A stretch of 64,000 bases of DNA from Caulobacteraceae bacterium (GCA_027489335.1 JAIXZX010000004.1:1-64000), one strand, 5' to 3'; positions 44,575-53,984 are shown, counted from the first letter of the stretch. A program made the numbers and translations. The notes: generated from the letters alone by a model not told the origin.

Positions 44575-46170
44575 ATGATCCCTCGTTTCCTGTTCGCCTT
44601 CGCCGCCCCTGGCGCGCTCGCCCTGGCTCTGTGCCTGCCGGCCGCCGCCGAGGCCCAGGGCCGTGGGGCCGCCAGCGCCCGCCCGCCCGCGGCCGCCGTT
44701 CCCGCGACCCAGCGCGCCGTGAGCTTTGTGGCTGAGGCGCCGGCGGCAGGCGGAGTCCTGGTTCTGCCCCTGAGCGCCGAGGGCGAGCTCGCCGGGCGGG
44801 CTGCGAGCCTCAGCGAGGCCGATCGTGGGGCTGTGGGCCGGGCGCTCACCTCATCGAAGTTCAGCTATGAGGGAGGCAAGACCCTGATGCTAAGGGGGGT
44901 CGGCGCCTGGGATGCGATCCTGGTGGTCGGTCTTGGCGAGACGCCTGGGCCCAAGGCCTGGCAGTCGGCGGGCGCCGTCGCTGGTCGCGCCCTGCGGGAC
45001 GAAGCCGGCGGTCTGACCGTCCTGGCCGGCGGCCTGCCAGCGGAAGCCGCCGCCGAACTGGCCATCGGTCTTGGTCTTGGCGAGTATCGTTCCGACTTTC
45101 ATCAGGCCAAGGCCCGGGAGCGGACCCCTACGGGCCCGGTGATCGTGGTCACGGGACAGGTTCCCGCCGCCGAATTCCTGTTCCGTCCCCGGGGCGAGGC
45201 CCTCGTGACGGCCATGGCCTGGGCCCGGGACGTCTCCAATGAGCCGGCCAACAAGCTCTATCCGGAGACCTTCGTCGAGCGTGCCCGCGCGGCCCTTGCC
45301 GGCGTGCCCGGCGTCACCATTGAGGTGCTGGATGTCCCGGCCATGGAGCGCCTGGGCATGGGCGCCATCCTTGGGGTCGGCCAGGGTTCGGCGCGGCCGC
45401 CACGGATGTTGATCCTGCGTTATCGAGGCGCCGGCGCGCCGGCCGCCCCGGTGGTGCTGGTGGGCAAGGGGATCACCTTCGATACGGGCGGCATCTCCAT
45501 CAAGCCCAGCGCCAACATGGGCAATATGAAAATGGACATGTCCGGGGCCGCCAGCGTGACGGGCGCCCTCATGGCCCTGGCCAAATCTGGAGCGCCGGTC
45601 AATGTGGTGGCGGTCGCCGCCCTGGCCGAGAACATGCCCGATGGTCGCTCTATCCGCCCGGCTGACGTGCTCACCGCCATGAACGGCAAGACCATCGAGA
45701 TCGTCTCCACCGACGCCGAAGGCCGGCTCGTCCTGGCGGACGCCCTGTCCTGGGTGGACGCCAATCTGCAGCCGGCCGCCGTGGTCGATGTGGCCACTCT
45801 GACCGGCGCCGTGCGCGGGGCGCTCGGGGATGAGTATGCAGGCCTGTTCAGCCGCCATGACGTCCTGGCCGACCAACTGGCCGCCGCCGGCGAGGCGGTG
45901 GGCGAGCCCCTGTGGCGCCTGCCCCTGCATCCCAGCTATGGCGTCGATATCAGCTCCACCATCGCCGACCTGAAGAACGGCGGCGGCGAGGGCGCCGGCG
46001 CCGGCACAGGCGCTCACTTCATCGGTGAGTTCATCAGCCGTGACACCCCCTGGGCCCATCTGGACATAGCCGGCGTCGCCTATGGGGCGGCGACCGACAC
46101 CGGGCCTGCCGGCTCAGCCGGCTACAGCGTGCGCCTGCTGGAGCGCTTCGTCCGCGACGTCCAGCCCTGA
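44575..46170 (+). CDS. Exported leucyl aminopeptidase (M17)
   Basis: A 531-aa aminopeptidase with two catalytic metal ions. Unlike the usual cytoplasmic PepA it starts with a signal peptide (FLFAFAAPGALALALCLPAA, cleavage near AEAQ), so it should be periplasmic. The C-terminal catalytic domain has VGKGITFDTGGISIKPSANM (Lys and Asp ligands), MDMSGAASVTGAL and the signature STDAEGRLVLADALSW. The hexamer-forming family length is preserved. With the S9 peptidase at 39.4 kb and YpfJ it adds to a set of extracytoplasmic peptidases. ATG 44575 is set by the signal peptide; an in-frame ATG at 44521 would bury it. Confidence 0.93.
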   Translation: MIPRFLFAFAAPGALALALCLPAAAEAQGRGAASARPPAAAVPATQRAVSFVAEAPAAGGVLVLPLSAEGELAGRAASLSEADRGAVGRALTSSKFSYEGGKTLMLRGVGAWDAILVVGLGETPGPKAWQSAGAVAGRALRDEAGGLTVLAGGLPAEAAAELAIGLGLGEYRSDFHQAKARERTPTGPVIVVTGQVPAAEFLFRPRGEALVTAMAWARDVSNEPANKLYPETFVERARAALAGVPGVTIEVLDVPAMERLGMGAILGVGQGSARPPRMLILRYRGAGAPAAPVVLVGKGITFDTGGISIKPSANMGNMKMDMSGAASVTGALMALAKSGAPVNVVAVAALAENMPDGRSIRPADVLTAMNGKTIEIVSTDAEGRLVLADALSWVDANLQPAAVVDVATLTGAVRGALGDEYAGLFSRHDVLADQLAAAGEAVGEPLWRLPLHPSYGVDISSTIADLKNGGGEGAGAGTGAHFIGEFISRDTPWAHLDIAGVAYGAATDTGPAGSAGYSVRLLERFVRDVQP

Positions 46171-46180
46171 ACCAAAGGCG

Positions 46181-47239
46181 CTAGCAGCAACCCCCCGCCG
46201 CGCCCGCCTCGGTGGGGGGACTGAAGGGCAGGTCAAGGCCGCAGCCCTTGAAGACGCCGAAGTGCCGGCTGCGGTCGCCCATGAAGACGAAGTGGGGCGC
46301 CAGCCGGCTTTCGGCCAGCATCCGCCAGGTGTTGCCGCATACCGGGAACATCCGGCCGGCCTCGATGACGTGGTGCTTGTCGAGGTTGAAGACCTCCGGC
46401 GAGCCCGGAATGGTCCCCAGATAGCGGACCGCCTGCCCATAGTCCTCGCAGGCCGGCTCCAGGTCTTCGAGCTTGAACAGGCGGTAGGTAGCCGAAAAGA
46501 AGGCGATGGGCGCCACCATCTCCTTGACCCTCAGGTCACGGAGGCCGAGCGGCCGGTCGGAAACCAGGCGTGGATCGCCGAAGCCGGCGGCCTTGGCGAG
46601 GCTGAGGAAGTCGCCCCAATAGAGCGCGCCGGCCAGGCACTCCCCGTGTAGCACGGGGTCACGGCGCAGGGCGTCGGGAACGCGGCGGTCCGCATAGACG
46701 TCGGAGAAGTAGAGCTCGCCGCCCGGCTTCAGCAGCCGCCAGGCTGCGGCGAAGACAGCCGCCTTGTCCTCCACCAGATTGATCACGCAGTTGGAGACGA
46801 TGACGTCGAAGCTGCCGGGCTCCAGGTCGAGGTCTTCAAGCCTGGCGATGTCGCCGTCCAGGAAGGTGACGTTTGAGGCGGGATAGCCGAACTTCGCCGC
46901 ATGCCAGCCCTCGTGCCGCCGGGCGACCTCCAGCTGCTGCGGCGTGGCGTCCACTCCGACCACATGGCCCGCAGGTCCGGTCAACTGCGCCAGCACATAG
47001 ACATCCTGGCCCGAGCCGCAGCCCAGGTCGAGGATGCGCGCGCCTTCCAGGGCCTGGGGCGCCACCAGACCGCAGCCATAGTAGCGGGCGCTAACTTCGT
47101 CATGGACCTGGGCCAGGGCCTGGCGGATGGCCAGGGGCGGCGCTTCGGCCGTGGCGCAGGCGTCGGTGCGCAGATCGCCGGAGCTTGTCAGCACCTCACC
47201 GTAGTAGGTGCGGGCGTTGTCCAGTCCCATGACGGTCAT
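46181..47239 (-). CDS. arsM: Arsenite S-adenosylmethionine methyltransferase
   Basis: Methylates As(III) to methylated arsenicals. The 352-aa protein has SAM motif I LDLGCGSGQD (about 70-79) and the four cysteines of long ArsM enzymes: C28, C56 (YYGCGL), C151 (SNCVINL) and C201 (GECLAGALYW). Their spacings (28 and 50) equal those of the well-studied algal enzyme. A C-terminal domain follows and the protein ends in Gly-Gly-Cys-Cys, common in ArsM. No arsR, arsB, arsC or arsH gene lies nearby, so it is an orphan. ATG 47230 is an alternative start. It may share a transcript with the alpha/beta hydrolase 54 bp upstream. Confidence 0.92.
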   Translation of the reverse strand: MTVMGLDNARTYYGEVLTSSGDLRTDACATAEAPPLAIRQALAQVHDEVSARYYGCGLVAPQALEGARILDLGCGSGQDVYVLAQLTGPAGHVVGVDATPQQLEVARRHEGWHAAKFGYPASNVTFLDGDIARLEDLDLEPGSFDVIVSNCVINLVEDKAAVFAAAWRLLKPGGELYFSDVYADRRVPDALRRDPVLHGECLAGALYWGDFLSLAKAAGFGDPRLVSDRPLGLRDLRVKEMVAPIAFFSATYRLFKLEDLEPACEDYGQAVRYLGTIPGSPEVFNLDKHHVIEAGRMFPVCGNTWRMLAESRLAPHFVFMGDRSRHFGVFKGCGLDLPFSPPTEAGAAGGCC

Positions 47240-47293
47240 GTGGGGCGTGTCTCCAAGCTTCAGCGGCTGTCTGACAGCGTTCGAGGCGGGAGG

Positions 47294-48271
47294 CTACGGG
47301 GTTACAACCCGGTCCAGATCGGCGACGAAACCGGCGACCGCGGCCCAGACCTCGGCGTCGTGGCCAGCCCAGAGGTGACCGCCCTCATCGAACAGGATCA
47401 GCCGCCCCCGGGGCGCCAGGGCCACGGCGTGAACAGCCGCGTCGGCCGTCCCATAAAGATCGTCACGAGCGCTGATCGCCAGCAGCGGACAGCTCAACTG
47501 CTCAAGCGGGTAGGGTGGCGGGCTGCCCGCGGTGGCGGAGTCGAGCGCGATGCCGGCGTGGCGCACGCTGATGGGCAGGATGTGGCGCAGGACCTGTCGG
47601 GCCCGCGCCGCCTCTTCCGGACCTGCGGCCGCCAGCACGGCGGGTTCGGTCGCCAGGACCATGCGGGTCATCAGGTCCGGCGCGATACGAATGGCCATCC
47701 AGAAGACGAGATCGGATCGCAGGGCCAGGTCTGTCAGGGCGCGGACCGGCCAGGGGGCGGGCGCCCGTTCCTCCGGCGCCCGGTTTGGTCCGTAGAGGGC
47801 TGGAACGCCGAGAACAAGACCTCGGCAGCGCTCCGGGTGACGCAGGGCCAGTTGGGCCGCCGAGAGCGCGCCGGCCGAGCCGCCGAAGATCACCGCCTGG
47901 TCCACCTCCAGATGATCGAGCAGATAGCCCAGGGCGTCGGCCTGCATCTCTGGCGTGGCGTCTGGCGGCATGGCGCTGCGCAGATAGCCGAACCGGGAGG
48001 GCGCGATGATGCGGAACCGGGTGCGGTCCAGCGGCGCGGAGAAGGCCAGGCCCTGGTCGAAACCGCCCCCGCTGCCGTGGATGATGAGCACGACGGGTCC
48101 CTGACCCACATCAGCATATTCGATCGGGCCGAACGGACTGTCCACGACCTGACTGCCCGTCAGGCGCGCCCGCGCCGAGACCATGTCCTGCGTGAAGGCG
48201 TCGAGGGCCACCCCGATGGACGCCAGGGCGGCGAGGATGACGGCGGTGACGACCCAGTGGATCGGCGTCAT
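47294..48271 (-). CDS. Alpha/beta hydrolase with N-terminal membrane anchor
   Basis: A 325-aa protein with one hydrophobic helix at about residues 5-22 (signal anchor) and a hydrolase fold after it: oxyanion turn IIHGSGGGFDQGLAF, nucleophile Ser in FGGSAGALSAAQ, acid in ISARDDLYGTA and His in DEGGHLWAGH. Family members hydrolyse esters, lactones or epoxides; no substrate can be named. ATG 48271 is preferred because it begins at the anchor. It is upstream of arsM on the same strand, but a link is unproven. Confidence 0.88.
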   Translation of the reverse strand: MTPIHWVVTAVILAALASIGVALDAFTQDMVSARARLTGSQVVDSPFGPIEYADVGQGPVVLIIHGSGGGFDQGLAFSAPLDRTRFRIIAPSRFGYLRSAMPPDATPEMQADALGYLLDHLEVDQAVIFGGSAGALSAAQLALRHPERCRGLVLGVPALYGPNRAPEERAPAPWPVRALTDLALRSDLVFWMAIRIAPDLMTRMVLATEPAVLAAAGPEEAARARQVLRHILPISVRHAGIALDSATAGSPPPYPLEQLSCPLLAISARDDLYGTADAAVHAVALAPRGRLILFDEGGHLWAGHDAEVWAAVAGFVADLDRVVTP

Positions 48272-48352
48272 AGGGCGATCTCCTGACCACACCGCAGCCT
48301 GACGTCCCGGCGGACGGCTACGCCATGATCAGGGTCAATCCATGCGGGTGGA

Positions 48353-50500
48353 TCAGCCGGCGGCCTGCGCCTTCCGCTCCCGCCGGCGGCGGGTGAGGAT
48401 GTGCTCGGTATAGCCGTTGGGCTGGGCGCGGCCTTCGAACACCAGTTCCAGGGCCGCCTGATAGGCGACGCTGGCGTCGAGATCAGGGCTCATCGGCTGG
48501 TAGAGCACGTCGCCGGCGTTCTGGCCGTCCACCACCTTGGCCATGCGCGCGAAGGTTTCGCGCACCTGCGCCTCGGTGCAGACCCCGTGGTGCAGCCAGT
48601 TGGCGATATGCTGGCTGGAGATGCGCAGGGTCGCTCGGTCTTCCATCAGCCCGACGTCGTGGATGTCCGGCACCTTGGAGCAGCCCACCCCCTGGTCGAT
48701 CCAGCGGACCACATAGCCGAGAATGCCCTGGACGTTGTTGTCCAGCTCCTGGGCCACGTCGGCGGCGTTCCAGTTGGACTTGGCCAGCGGCACCGTCAGC
48801 AGGCCCTCAAGCCCGGTGGGCTCGGTTGCGTCCATGGAGGCCTGCAGGGCGGCCACATCCACCTGATGATAGTGCAGGGCGTGCAGGACGGCGGCGGTGG
48901 GCGAGGGCACCCAGGCGGTGTTGGCGCCGGCCTTGGGGTGGCCGATCTTGGCGGCCAGCATGTCCTTCATCATGTCGGGCGCGGCCCACATGCCCTTGCC
49001 GATCTGCGCGCGGCCGGGGAAGCCGGTGGCCAGACCGATCTCCACATTGCGCTTCTCATAGGCCGGCAGCCAGGGCTCGGCCTTCATGGCGTCCTTGCGG
49101 ACCATGGGACCGGCTTCCATGGCGGTGTGGATTTCATCGCCGGTGCGGTCGAGGAAGCCGGTGTTGATGAACACGATCCGCTCGCGGGCGGCGTAGATGC
49201 AGGCCTTGAGGTTGGCGCTGGTGCGGCGCTCCTCGTCCATGACGCCGATCTTGACCGTGTTGCGGGGGATGCCAAGCGCATCCTCGACCAGGTCGAACAG
49301 ATGGACGGCCAGCGCCACCTCGTCGGGGCCATGCATCTTGGGCTTCACCACATAGATGGAGCCGGCCGGGCTGTTGGCCTTCGCGCCCTTCAAGTCGTGC
49401 AGGGCCGCCGCCACGGTGATCAGGGCGTCGACGGCGGTCTCATAGGCGTCCTGGCCGCCGAAGCGCACCATGTCGGTGGTCATGTGGTGGCCGACATTGC
49501 GCACCAGCAGCAGGCTGCGGCCGCGCAGGGTCAGGTCTGAGCCGTCCGGGGCGGTGTAGGTCCGGTCAGGGTCCAGGCGGCGGGTCTCGGTGCGGCCGCC
49601 CTTGGAGAAGCTCGCCTCCAGGTCGCCGCGCATCAGGCCCAGCCAGTTGCGATAGACGCCCGTCTTGTCCTCGGCGTCCACGGCGGCGACGGAATCCTCG
49701 CAGTCCTGGATGGCGGTCAGGGCCGCTTCCACCAGCACGTCGGCGACGCCGGCGGGGTCGTCCTTGCCGATATTGCTCGACCGATCGACCAGGATCTCCA
49801 GGTGAAGGCCGTTGTGGCGCAGCAGCACGCCTTCGGGGGCGTCCTTCGATCCGCGCCAGCCGGCCAGCTGGCCGTCGGTGGCGAGGCCGGCCTCGGCCCC
49901 GTCCTTCAGGCGAACGACGAGGTCGGAACCCTTGATGGCGTAGCTGACCGCGTCGGCGTGCGAGCCGGCCGTAAGCGGCGCGACCTGATCCAGCAGCTGG
50001 CGGGCATAGGCGATCACCTTGCCGCCACGCTCGGGATCATAGCCCTTGCCGCCGGTGGGCGGTTCCAGGGCGTCGGTGCCGTAGAGCGCGTCATAGAGGC
50101 TGCCCCAGCGGGCGTTGGCGGCGTTCAGGGCGTAGCGGGCGTTGGACACCGGCACGACGAGCTGCGGGCCAGCCAGGCGGGCGATCTCGGGATCGACGTT
50201 CTGGGTGTCGATCTTGAAGGCCGGCGGGGCGGGCAAGAGATAGCCGATCTCACGCAGGAAGGCGGTCTGTTCGGCGACGCTGACCTCCTTGCCGCGGCGT
50301 TCGCGCCACCAGGCGTCGATGGTGGTCTGCAACTCGTCCCGACGCTTGAGCAGCTCGGCGTTGCGCGGGGTGAAATCGGCCAGGATGCTCTCCAGCGCCG
50401 CCCAGAAGGCCTTCGGCTCTACGCCCGTTCCCGGCAGCAGCTCGCCTTCCACGAAGGCGTGCAGAAGATCGTCGACCGAAAGGGTGTTGCTGATGTCCAT
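48353..50500 (-). CDS. glcB: Malate synthase G
   Basis: Condenses glyoxylate with acetyl-CoA to malate, the second glyoxylate-shunt step. The 715-aa single-chain G isoform has KIWTSG-free but family-typical segments: [20 protein letters not shown], the [10 protein letters not shown] loop, [20 protein letters not shown] with the active-site region, [20 protein letters not shown] and [20 protein letters not shown]. It lies with aceA and its regulator, so the shunt is clustered, though glcB and aceA are on opposite strands. Its leader contains a strong hairpin. Confidence 0.96.
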   Translation of the reverse strand: MDISNTLSVDDLLHAFVEGELLPGTGVEPKAFWAALESILADFTPRNAELLKRRDELQTTIDAWWRERRGKEVSVAEQTAFLREIGYLLPAPPAFKIDTQNVDPEIARLAGPQLVVPVSNARYALNAANARWGSLYDALYGTDALEPPTGGKGYDPERGGKVIAYARQLLDQVAPLTAGSHADAVSYAIKGSDLVVRLKDGAEAGLATDGQLAGWRGSKDAPEGVLLRHNGLHLEILVDRSSNIGKDDPAGVADVLVEAALTAIQDCEDSVAAVDAEDKTGVYRNWLGLMRGDLEASFSKGGRTETRRLDPDRTYTAPDGSDLTLRGRSLLLVRNVGHHMTTDMVRFGGQDAYETAVDALITVAAALHDLKGAKANSPAGSIYVVKPKMHGPDEVALAVHLFDLVEDALGIPRNTVKIGVMDEERRTSANLKACIYAARERIVFINTGFLDRTGDEIHTAMEAGPMVRKDAMKAEPWLPAYEKRNVEIGLATGFPGRAQIGKGMWAAPDMMKDMLAAKIGHPKAGANTAWVPSPTAAVLHALHYHQVDVAALQASMDATEPTGLEGLLTVPLAKSNWNAADVAQELDNNVQGILGYVVRWIDQGVGCSKVPDIHDVGLMEDRATLRISSQHIANWLHHGVCTEAQVRETFARMAKVVDGQNAGDVLYQPMSPDLDASVAYQAALELVFEGRAQPNGYTEHILTRRRRERKAQAAG

Positions 50501-50522
50501 GCGCGTAACCGGGCTCTCGATA

Positions 50523-50557
50523 AGGCGTTCGGGGAGACGCCTCAGGGGCTGAGGCGT
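50523..50557 (-). promoter_or_regulatory. glcB leader with two mutually exclusive hairpins
   Basis: Reading the minus strand toward glcB: ACGCCTCAG-CCC-CTGAGGCGT (50557-50537) forms a perfect 9-bp stem with 3-nt loop, and the second arm can instead pair with ACGCCT at 50528-50523 over an 8-nt loop. The start codon lies 23 nt further on. The two folds exclude each other, the layout of an RNA switch or attenuator; no ligand or leader peptide is evident, and no T run follows. Confidence 0.4.
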
Positions 50558-50725
50558 TCCTGCTCGGCCGCTTTACTGCACGGAAGCGCCGCGCTTTGAA
50601 GCCCCAAATGTGAACAAGTTCCGCCTCGCAACGCCCCCTGCGCCCACGTAGGGCGGCGTAGGCGCGGGATGAAGCTTGCGCGCGCCGCCCCGGGTGGGTG
50701 GGATTTCTTGCGCGTCTGAGCGGGC

Positions 50726-50744
50726 GGGCGGGAAGGTCCCGCCC
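50726..50744 (-). terminator. Hairpin after the scfR-type gene
   Basis: GGGCGGGA-AGG-TCCCGCCC, 8-bp stem, lies 8 bp past the regulator stop on the minus strand. It lacks a clear T run, so it is a moderate terminator candidate. Confidence 0.45.
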
Positions 50745-50751
50745 TCAAGCC

Positions 50752-52173
50752 TCAGTTGTCGGAGAATCCGAACGGCGCGCTGGTCCGGCGGATATCGTCC
50801 ACCAGGATCTGCCGGCCAATCGGCGGCGCCGAACGGGCTGTGCAGTCGGTCCGGTGGCAGAGCCGGCAGGTGACGCCGATCGGCGTGGCGGCGTCGGCGC
50901 CCAGCCCAGGGCGACCCTGGGTGTAGATCAGCCGGTCGGCGTGCTCGGCTGCGCAGCCGAGCGCGATGGCCCGCTCCACCCGCTGGGCGCCAAAGGCCCC
51001 GCCGCCGGCGCTAACAGTGCGGGCGATGGAGAAGAAGCGGTGCCCGTCTGGCAGTTCCAGCCATTGGGTGACGATCTGGCGGGGGGTGCGAAAGGCGTGG
51101 TGCACCGACCACAGAGGACAGCCGCCCCCATGCCGAGCGAAGGGAAAGCCCGCCCCATCCAGGCGCTTGGAGACATTGCCCGCCTCGTCCACCCGGATGA
51201 AGAAGAAGGGCACCCGCTCCTGGCCGGGCTTCTGCAGGGTGGTCATCCGGTGGGCGGTCTGTTCGAAGCTGGCGGCGAACTGCCGGGCCAGGGCCTCCAC
51301 GTCATAGCGCCGGGCCTCAACCGCCCGGGCGAAGGCGGTGTAGGGCATCAGGATGGCGGCGGCCGCATAGCTGGCGAGCGCCCGCCGCGTCAGCCGCTCG
51401 CCGCTTTCGGTGGCGAAGCCGCCCTCCGACAGCACGCTGGCCACCTCGCCGCGCATCTCCAGATAGGCGAGCTGGAGGGCCAGCTGAAAGGTCTGGCTGG
51501 CGGTGTCGAGGGAGTCGTCGAGCAGGATTTCCTTGCGGTGCTGGTCGAGCCTGCGGACTGAGCCGACCATGACATTGGCCGGCAGCCGGCGCACCCGCAG
51601 GCCATGGCGGGCCTTCAGGTACCCGGCCAGGCCCTCATGACTGGCGACGTTCTGAGCCAGGCGCTCGGCCGCATCATCCAGGGTCGGGAAGTTGTTGCGC
51701 CGGGCGGCCAGGAACCTGCGGGACTCCGCCACCGGGTCCGGGGCGTCGAAGGCCGCGCCCGAGCCGGTGGCGTGGGCCTCGGCGCTGCGGTCGGCCAGGG
51801 CCAGCTGCTCTTCCTGATAGGCGGTGTAGAGGCGCAGCAGCGCCTCGGTGACCCCCGGAAAATTGGTGGCGGCGTCGGCGGTCTCCAGGGCGGGAAGATC
51901 GATGTCGGCGAACATCGGGTCCTTCAGCACCGCCTGCAGCCGGGCGGCGTCGTCGGAATCGGCGTTGCCGGCCAGGGCGGCCACATCGATGCGATAGGTC
52001 TGGGCCAGCCGCAGCAGCATCTCGGCGCTGAGCGGCCGGTGGTTGCGTTCCAGCAGCGCGATATAGGAGGCCGAAACGTCCAGGTCCGAGGCCATGTCCG
52101 CCTGGGTCAGGCCCAGGTCGCGGCGCATCCTTCGCAGGTTGGCGCCCACATAGAGGCGACGTTCGCTGGACAT
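50752..52173 (-). CDS. XRE-family ScfR/RamB-type regulator of the glyoxylate shunt
   Basis: A 473-aa regulator with the architecture of short-chain-acyl-CoA regulators: HTH of XRE type at about residues 8-65 (LRRMRRDLGLTQADMASDLD, SASYIALLERNHRPLS), an IrrE/M78-like central domain with LALQLAYLEMRGEV at about 190-290 but no clear zinc-peptidase motif, and a C-terminal domain with GGGCPLW and a Cys cluster CRLCHRTDC. Related RamB and ScfR proteins control aceA, aceB or propionate genes in response to acetate or acyl-CoA. It is divergent from aceA with 150 bp between the starts, so aceA is the expected target. Confidence 0.92.
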   Translation of the reverse strand: MSSERRLYVGANLRRMRRDLGLTQADMASDLDVSASYIALLERNHRPLSAEMLLRLAQTYRIDVAALAGNADSDDAARLQAVLKDPMFADIDLPALETADAATNFPGVTEALLRLYTAYQEEQLALADRSAEAHATGSGAAFDAPDPVAESRRFLAARRNNFPTLDDAAERLAQNVASHEGLAGYLKARHGLRVRRLPANVMVGSVRRLDQHRKEILLDDSLDTASQTFQLALQLAYLEMRGEVASVLSEGGFATESGERLTRRALASYAAAAILMPYTAFARAVEARRYDVEALARQFAASFEQTAHRMTTLQKPGQERVPFFFIRVDEAGNVSKRLDGAGFPFARHGGGCPLWSVHHAFRTPRQIVTQWLELPDGHRFFSIARTVSAGGGAFGAQRVERAIALGCAAEHADRLIYTQGRPGLGADAATPIGVTCRLCHRTDCTARSAPPIGRQILVDDIRRTSAPFGFSDN

Positions 52174-52201
52174 GCTCAGGATCCCTTGCTCGGTGGCGTC
52201 C

Positions 52202-52237
52202 TTACAACATTACACGCAAATTCTGTAAAGTTTGACA
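52202..52237. promoter_or_regulatory. Repeat cluster in the divergent scfR-type / aceA promoter
   Basis: TTACA at 52202-52206 and 52210-52214 and its complement TGTAA at 52224-52228 occur in the only AT-rich part of the gap, followed by TTGACA at 52232-52237. The TTACA-N9-TGTAA pair is a candidate site for the ScfR/RamB-type protein. Confidence 0.4.
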
Positions 52238-52247
52238 TCCCAACCGC

Positions 52248-52270
52248 GCGGGGGGTTTCGGCCCCCCCGC
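52248..52270 (+). promoter_or_regulatory. GC-rich hairpin in the aceA leader
   Basis: GCGGGGGG-N7-CCCCCCGC, an 8-bp stem 54 bp before the aceA ATG. It follows the candidate -35 element, so it is probably in the transcribed leader. There is no T run after it; RNA stabilisation is an alternative to attenuation. Confidence 0.4.
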
Positions 52271-52323
52271 CCGACCCTGTAGGCAGCGCCTCAAATCCCC
52301 GGCGGATTTCGAGGAGAAGCGAC

Positions 52324-53916
52324 ATGGCCTACCAAGAACACACCACCAAGATGAGCGAGCTCATCAAGAGCAAGAACGGTACGTGGGACGGCATCAACGC
52401 CGAATCCGTGGCCCGGATGCGGCTGCAGAACCGCTTCCAGACTGGCCTGGACATCGCCCGCTACACCGCCGCGATCATGCGCAAGGACATGGCGGCCTAT
52501 GACGCCGACCCGTCCCTGTACACCCAGTCGCTCGGCTGCTGGCACGGCTTCATCGGCCAGCAGAAGATGATCTCGATCAAGAAGCACTTCGGCAACACCG
52601 ACCGGCGCTACCTCTACCTGTCGGGCTGGATGGTCGCGGCTCTGCGCTCGGAGTTCGGTCCGCTGCCCGACCAGTCGATGCACGAGAAGACCTCGGTCCC
52701 GGCCCTGATCGAAGAGCTCTACACCTTCCTGCGTCAGGCTGACGCCCGCGAGCTGGGCATGATGTTCCGCGACATCGACGCCGCCCGCGCCGCCGGCGAC
52801 AAGGCCAAGGAAAAGGCCCTGCTGGACGCCGTCGACAACTATCAGACCCACGTGGTTCCGATCATCGCCGACATCGATGCGGGCTTCGGCAACGCCGAGG
52901 CGACCTATCTCCTGGCCAAGAAGATGATCGAAGCCGGCGCCTGCGCCCTGCAGATCGAAAACCAGGTTTCCGACGAAAAGCAGTGCGGTCACCAGGACGG
53001 CAAGGTCACCGTGCCGCACGAGGACTTCATCCAGAAGGTCCGCGCCTGCCGCTACGCCTTCCTGGAGCTGGGCGTCGAGGACGGCATCATCGTCACCCGC
53101 ACCGACTCGCTCGGCGCTGGTCTGACCAAGCAGATCGCCGTCAGCCATGAGCCGGGCGACCTGGGCGACCAGTACAACAGCTTCCTGGACTGCGACGAAG
53201 TCGACGCCTCGCAGGTCGGCAACGGCGACGTCATCATCAGCCGCAATGGCAAGCTGCTGCGTCCCAAGCGCCTGCCGTCCAACCTGTTCCAGTTCCGTGA
53301 AGGCACCGGCGCCGATCGCTGCGTCCTGGACTCCATCACTTCGCTGCAGAACGGCGCCGATCTGCTCTGGATCGAAACCGAAAAGCCCCACGTCGAGCAG
53401 ATCGCCTCGATGATGGATCGCGTCCGCGAAGTGATCCCGAACGCCAAGCTGGTCTACAACAACAGCCCGTCGTTCAACTGGACCCTGAACTTCCGCCAGC
53501 AGGTCTATGACGCCTACAAGGCGGCCGGTAAGGACGTCTCGGCCTATGACCGCGACAAGCTGATGAGCGTCGACTACGACACCACCGAGCTGGCCATCGA
53601 GGCTGATGAGAAGATCCGCACCTTCCAGGCCGATGGCGCCAAGCGGGCCGGCATCTTCCACCACCTGATCACCCTGCCGACCTACCACACCGCGGCCCTG
53701 TCGACTGACAACCTGGCCAAGGAGTACTTCGGGACCCAGGGCATGCTCGGCTACGTCCTCGGCGTTCAGCGTCAGGAAATTCGCCAGGGCATCGCCTGCG
53801 TGAAGCACCAGAACATGTCGGGCTCCGACATCGGTGACGATCACAAGGAGTACTTCGCCGGCGAAGCCGCGCTGAAGGCCGGCGGCGTCCACAACACGAT
53901 GAACCAGTTCGGCTAA
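52324..53916 (+). CDS. aceA: Isocitrate lyase (long form)
   Basis: Splits isocitrate to glyoxylate and succinate, the first glyoxylate-shunt step. At 530 aa it is longer than E. coli AceA (434 aa) and resembles the longer class. The catalytic Cys221 lies in KQCGHQDGK, where most relatives have KKCGH or KRCGH. IADIDAGFGNAEATYLLAK, LQIENQVSDEKQ and VYNNSPSFNWTLNF are further family segments. GAGGAG lies 8 nt before ATG 52324; the open frame upstream is antisense to the regulator. A strong terminator follows. Regulation by the divergent ScfR/RamB-type gene is likely. Confidence 0.96.
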   Translation: MAYQEHTTKMSELIKSKNGTWDGINAESVARMRLQNRFQTGLDIARYTAAIMRKDMAAYDADPSLYTQSLGCWHGFIGQQKMISIKKHFGNTDRRYLYLSGWMVAALRSEFGPLPDQSMHEKTSVPALIEELYTFLRQADARELGMMFRDIDAARAAGDKAKEKALLDAVDNYQTHVVPIIADIDAGFGNAEATYLLAKKMIEAGACALQIENQVSDEKQCGHQDGKVTVPHEDFIQKVRACRYAFLELGVEDGIIVTRTDSLGAGLTKQIAVSHEPGDLGDQYNSFLDCDEVDASQVGNGDVIISRNGKLLRPKRLPSNLFQFREGTGADRCVLDSITSLQNGADLLWIETEKPHVEQIASMMDRVREVIPNAKLVYNNSPSFNWTLNFRQQVYDAYKAAGKDVSAYDRDKLMSVDYDTTELAIEADEKIRTFQADGAKRAGIFHHLITLPTYHTAALSTDNLAKEYFGTQGMLGYVLGVQRQEIRQGIACVKHQNMSGSDIGDDHKEYFAGEAALKAGGVHNTMNQFG

Positions 53917-53951
53917 GCCTGACGGGTTCGTCCTGAAGGACGACAGACAAG

Positions 53952-53984
53952 GCGGCCTGGAGCAGACGCTCCAGGCCGCTTTTT
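53952..53984 (+). terminator. Intrinsic terminator of aceA
   Basis: GCGGCCTGGAGC-AGAC-GCTCCAGGCCGC, a perfect 12-bp stem with a 4-nt loop (53952-53979), followed by TTTTT (53980-53984), 35 bp after the aceA stop. Confidence 0.95.

Noticed and set aside
48325..48338. FNR-like ATGAT-CAGG-GTCAA near the alpha/beta hydrolase start
   Set aside because: Only eight of ten positions match and no promoter is visible; chance occurrence is likely.
51604..52323. N-terminal extension of isocitrate lyase into the upstream regulator
   Set aside because: The added residues are the antisense of the regulator, and a GAGGAG site before ATG 52324 marks the real start.
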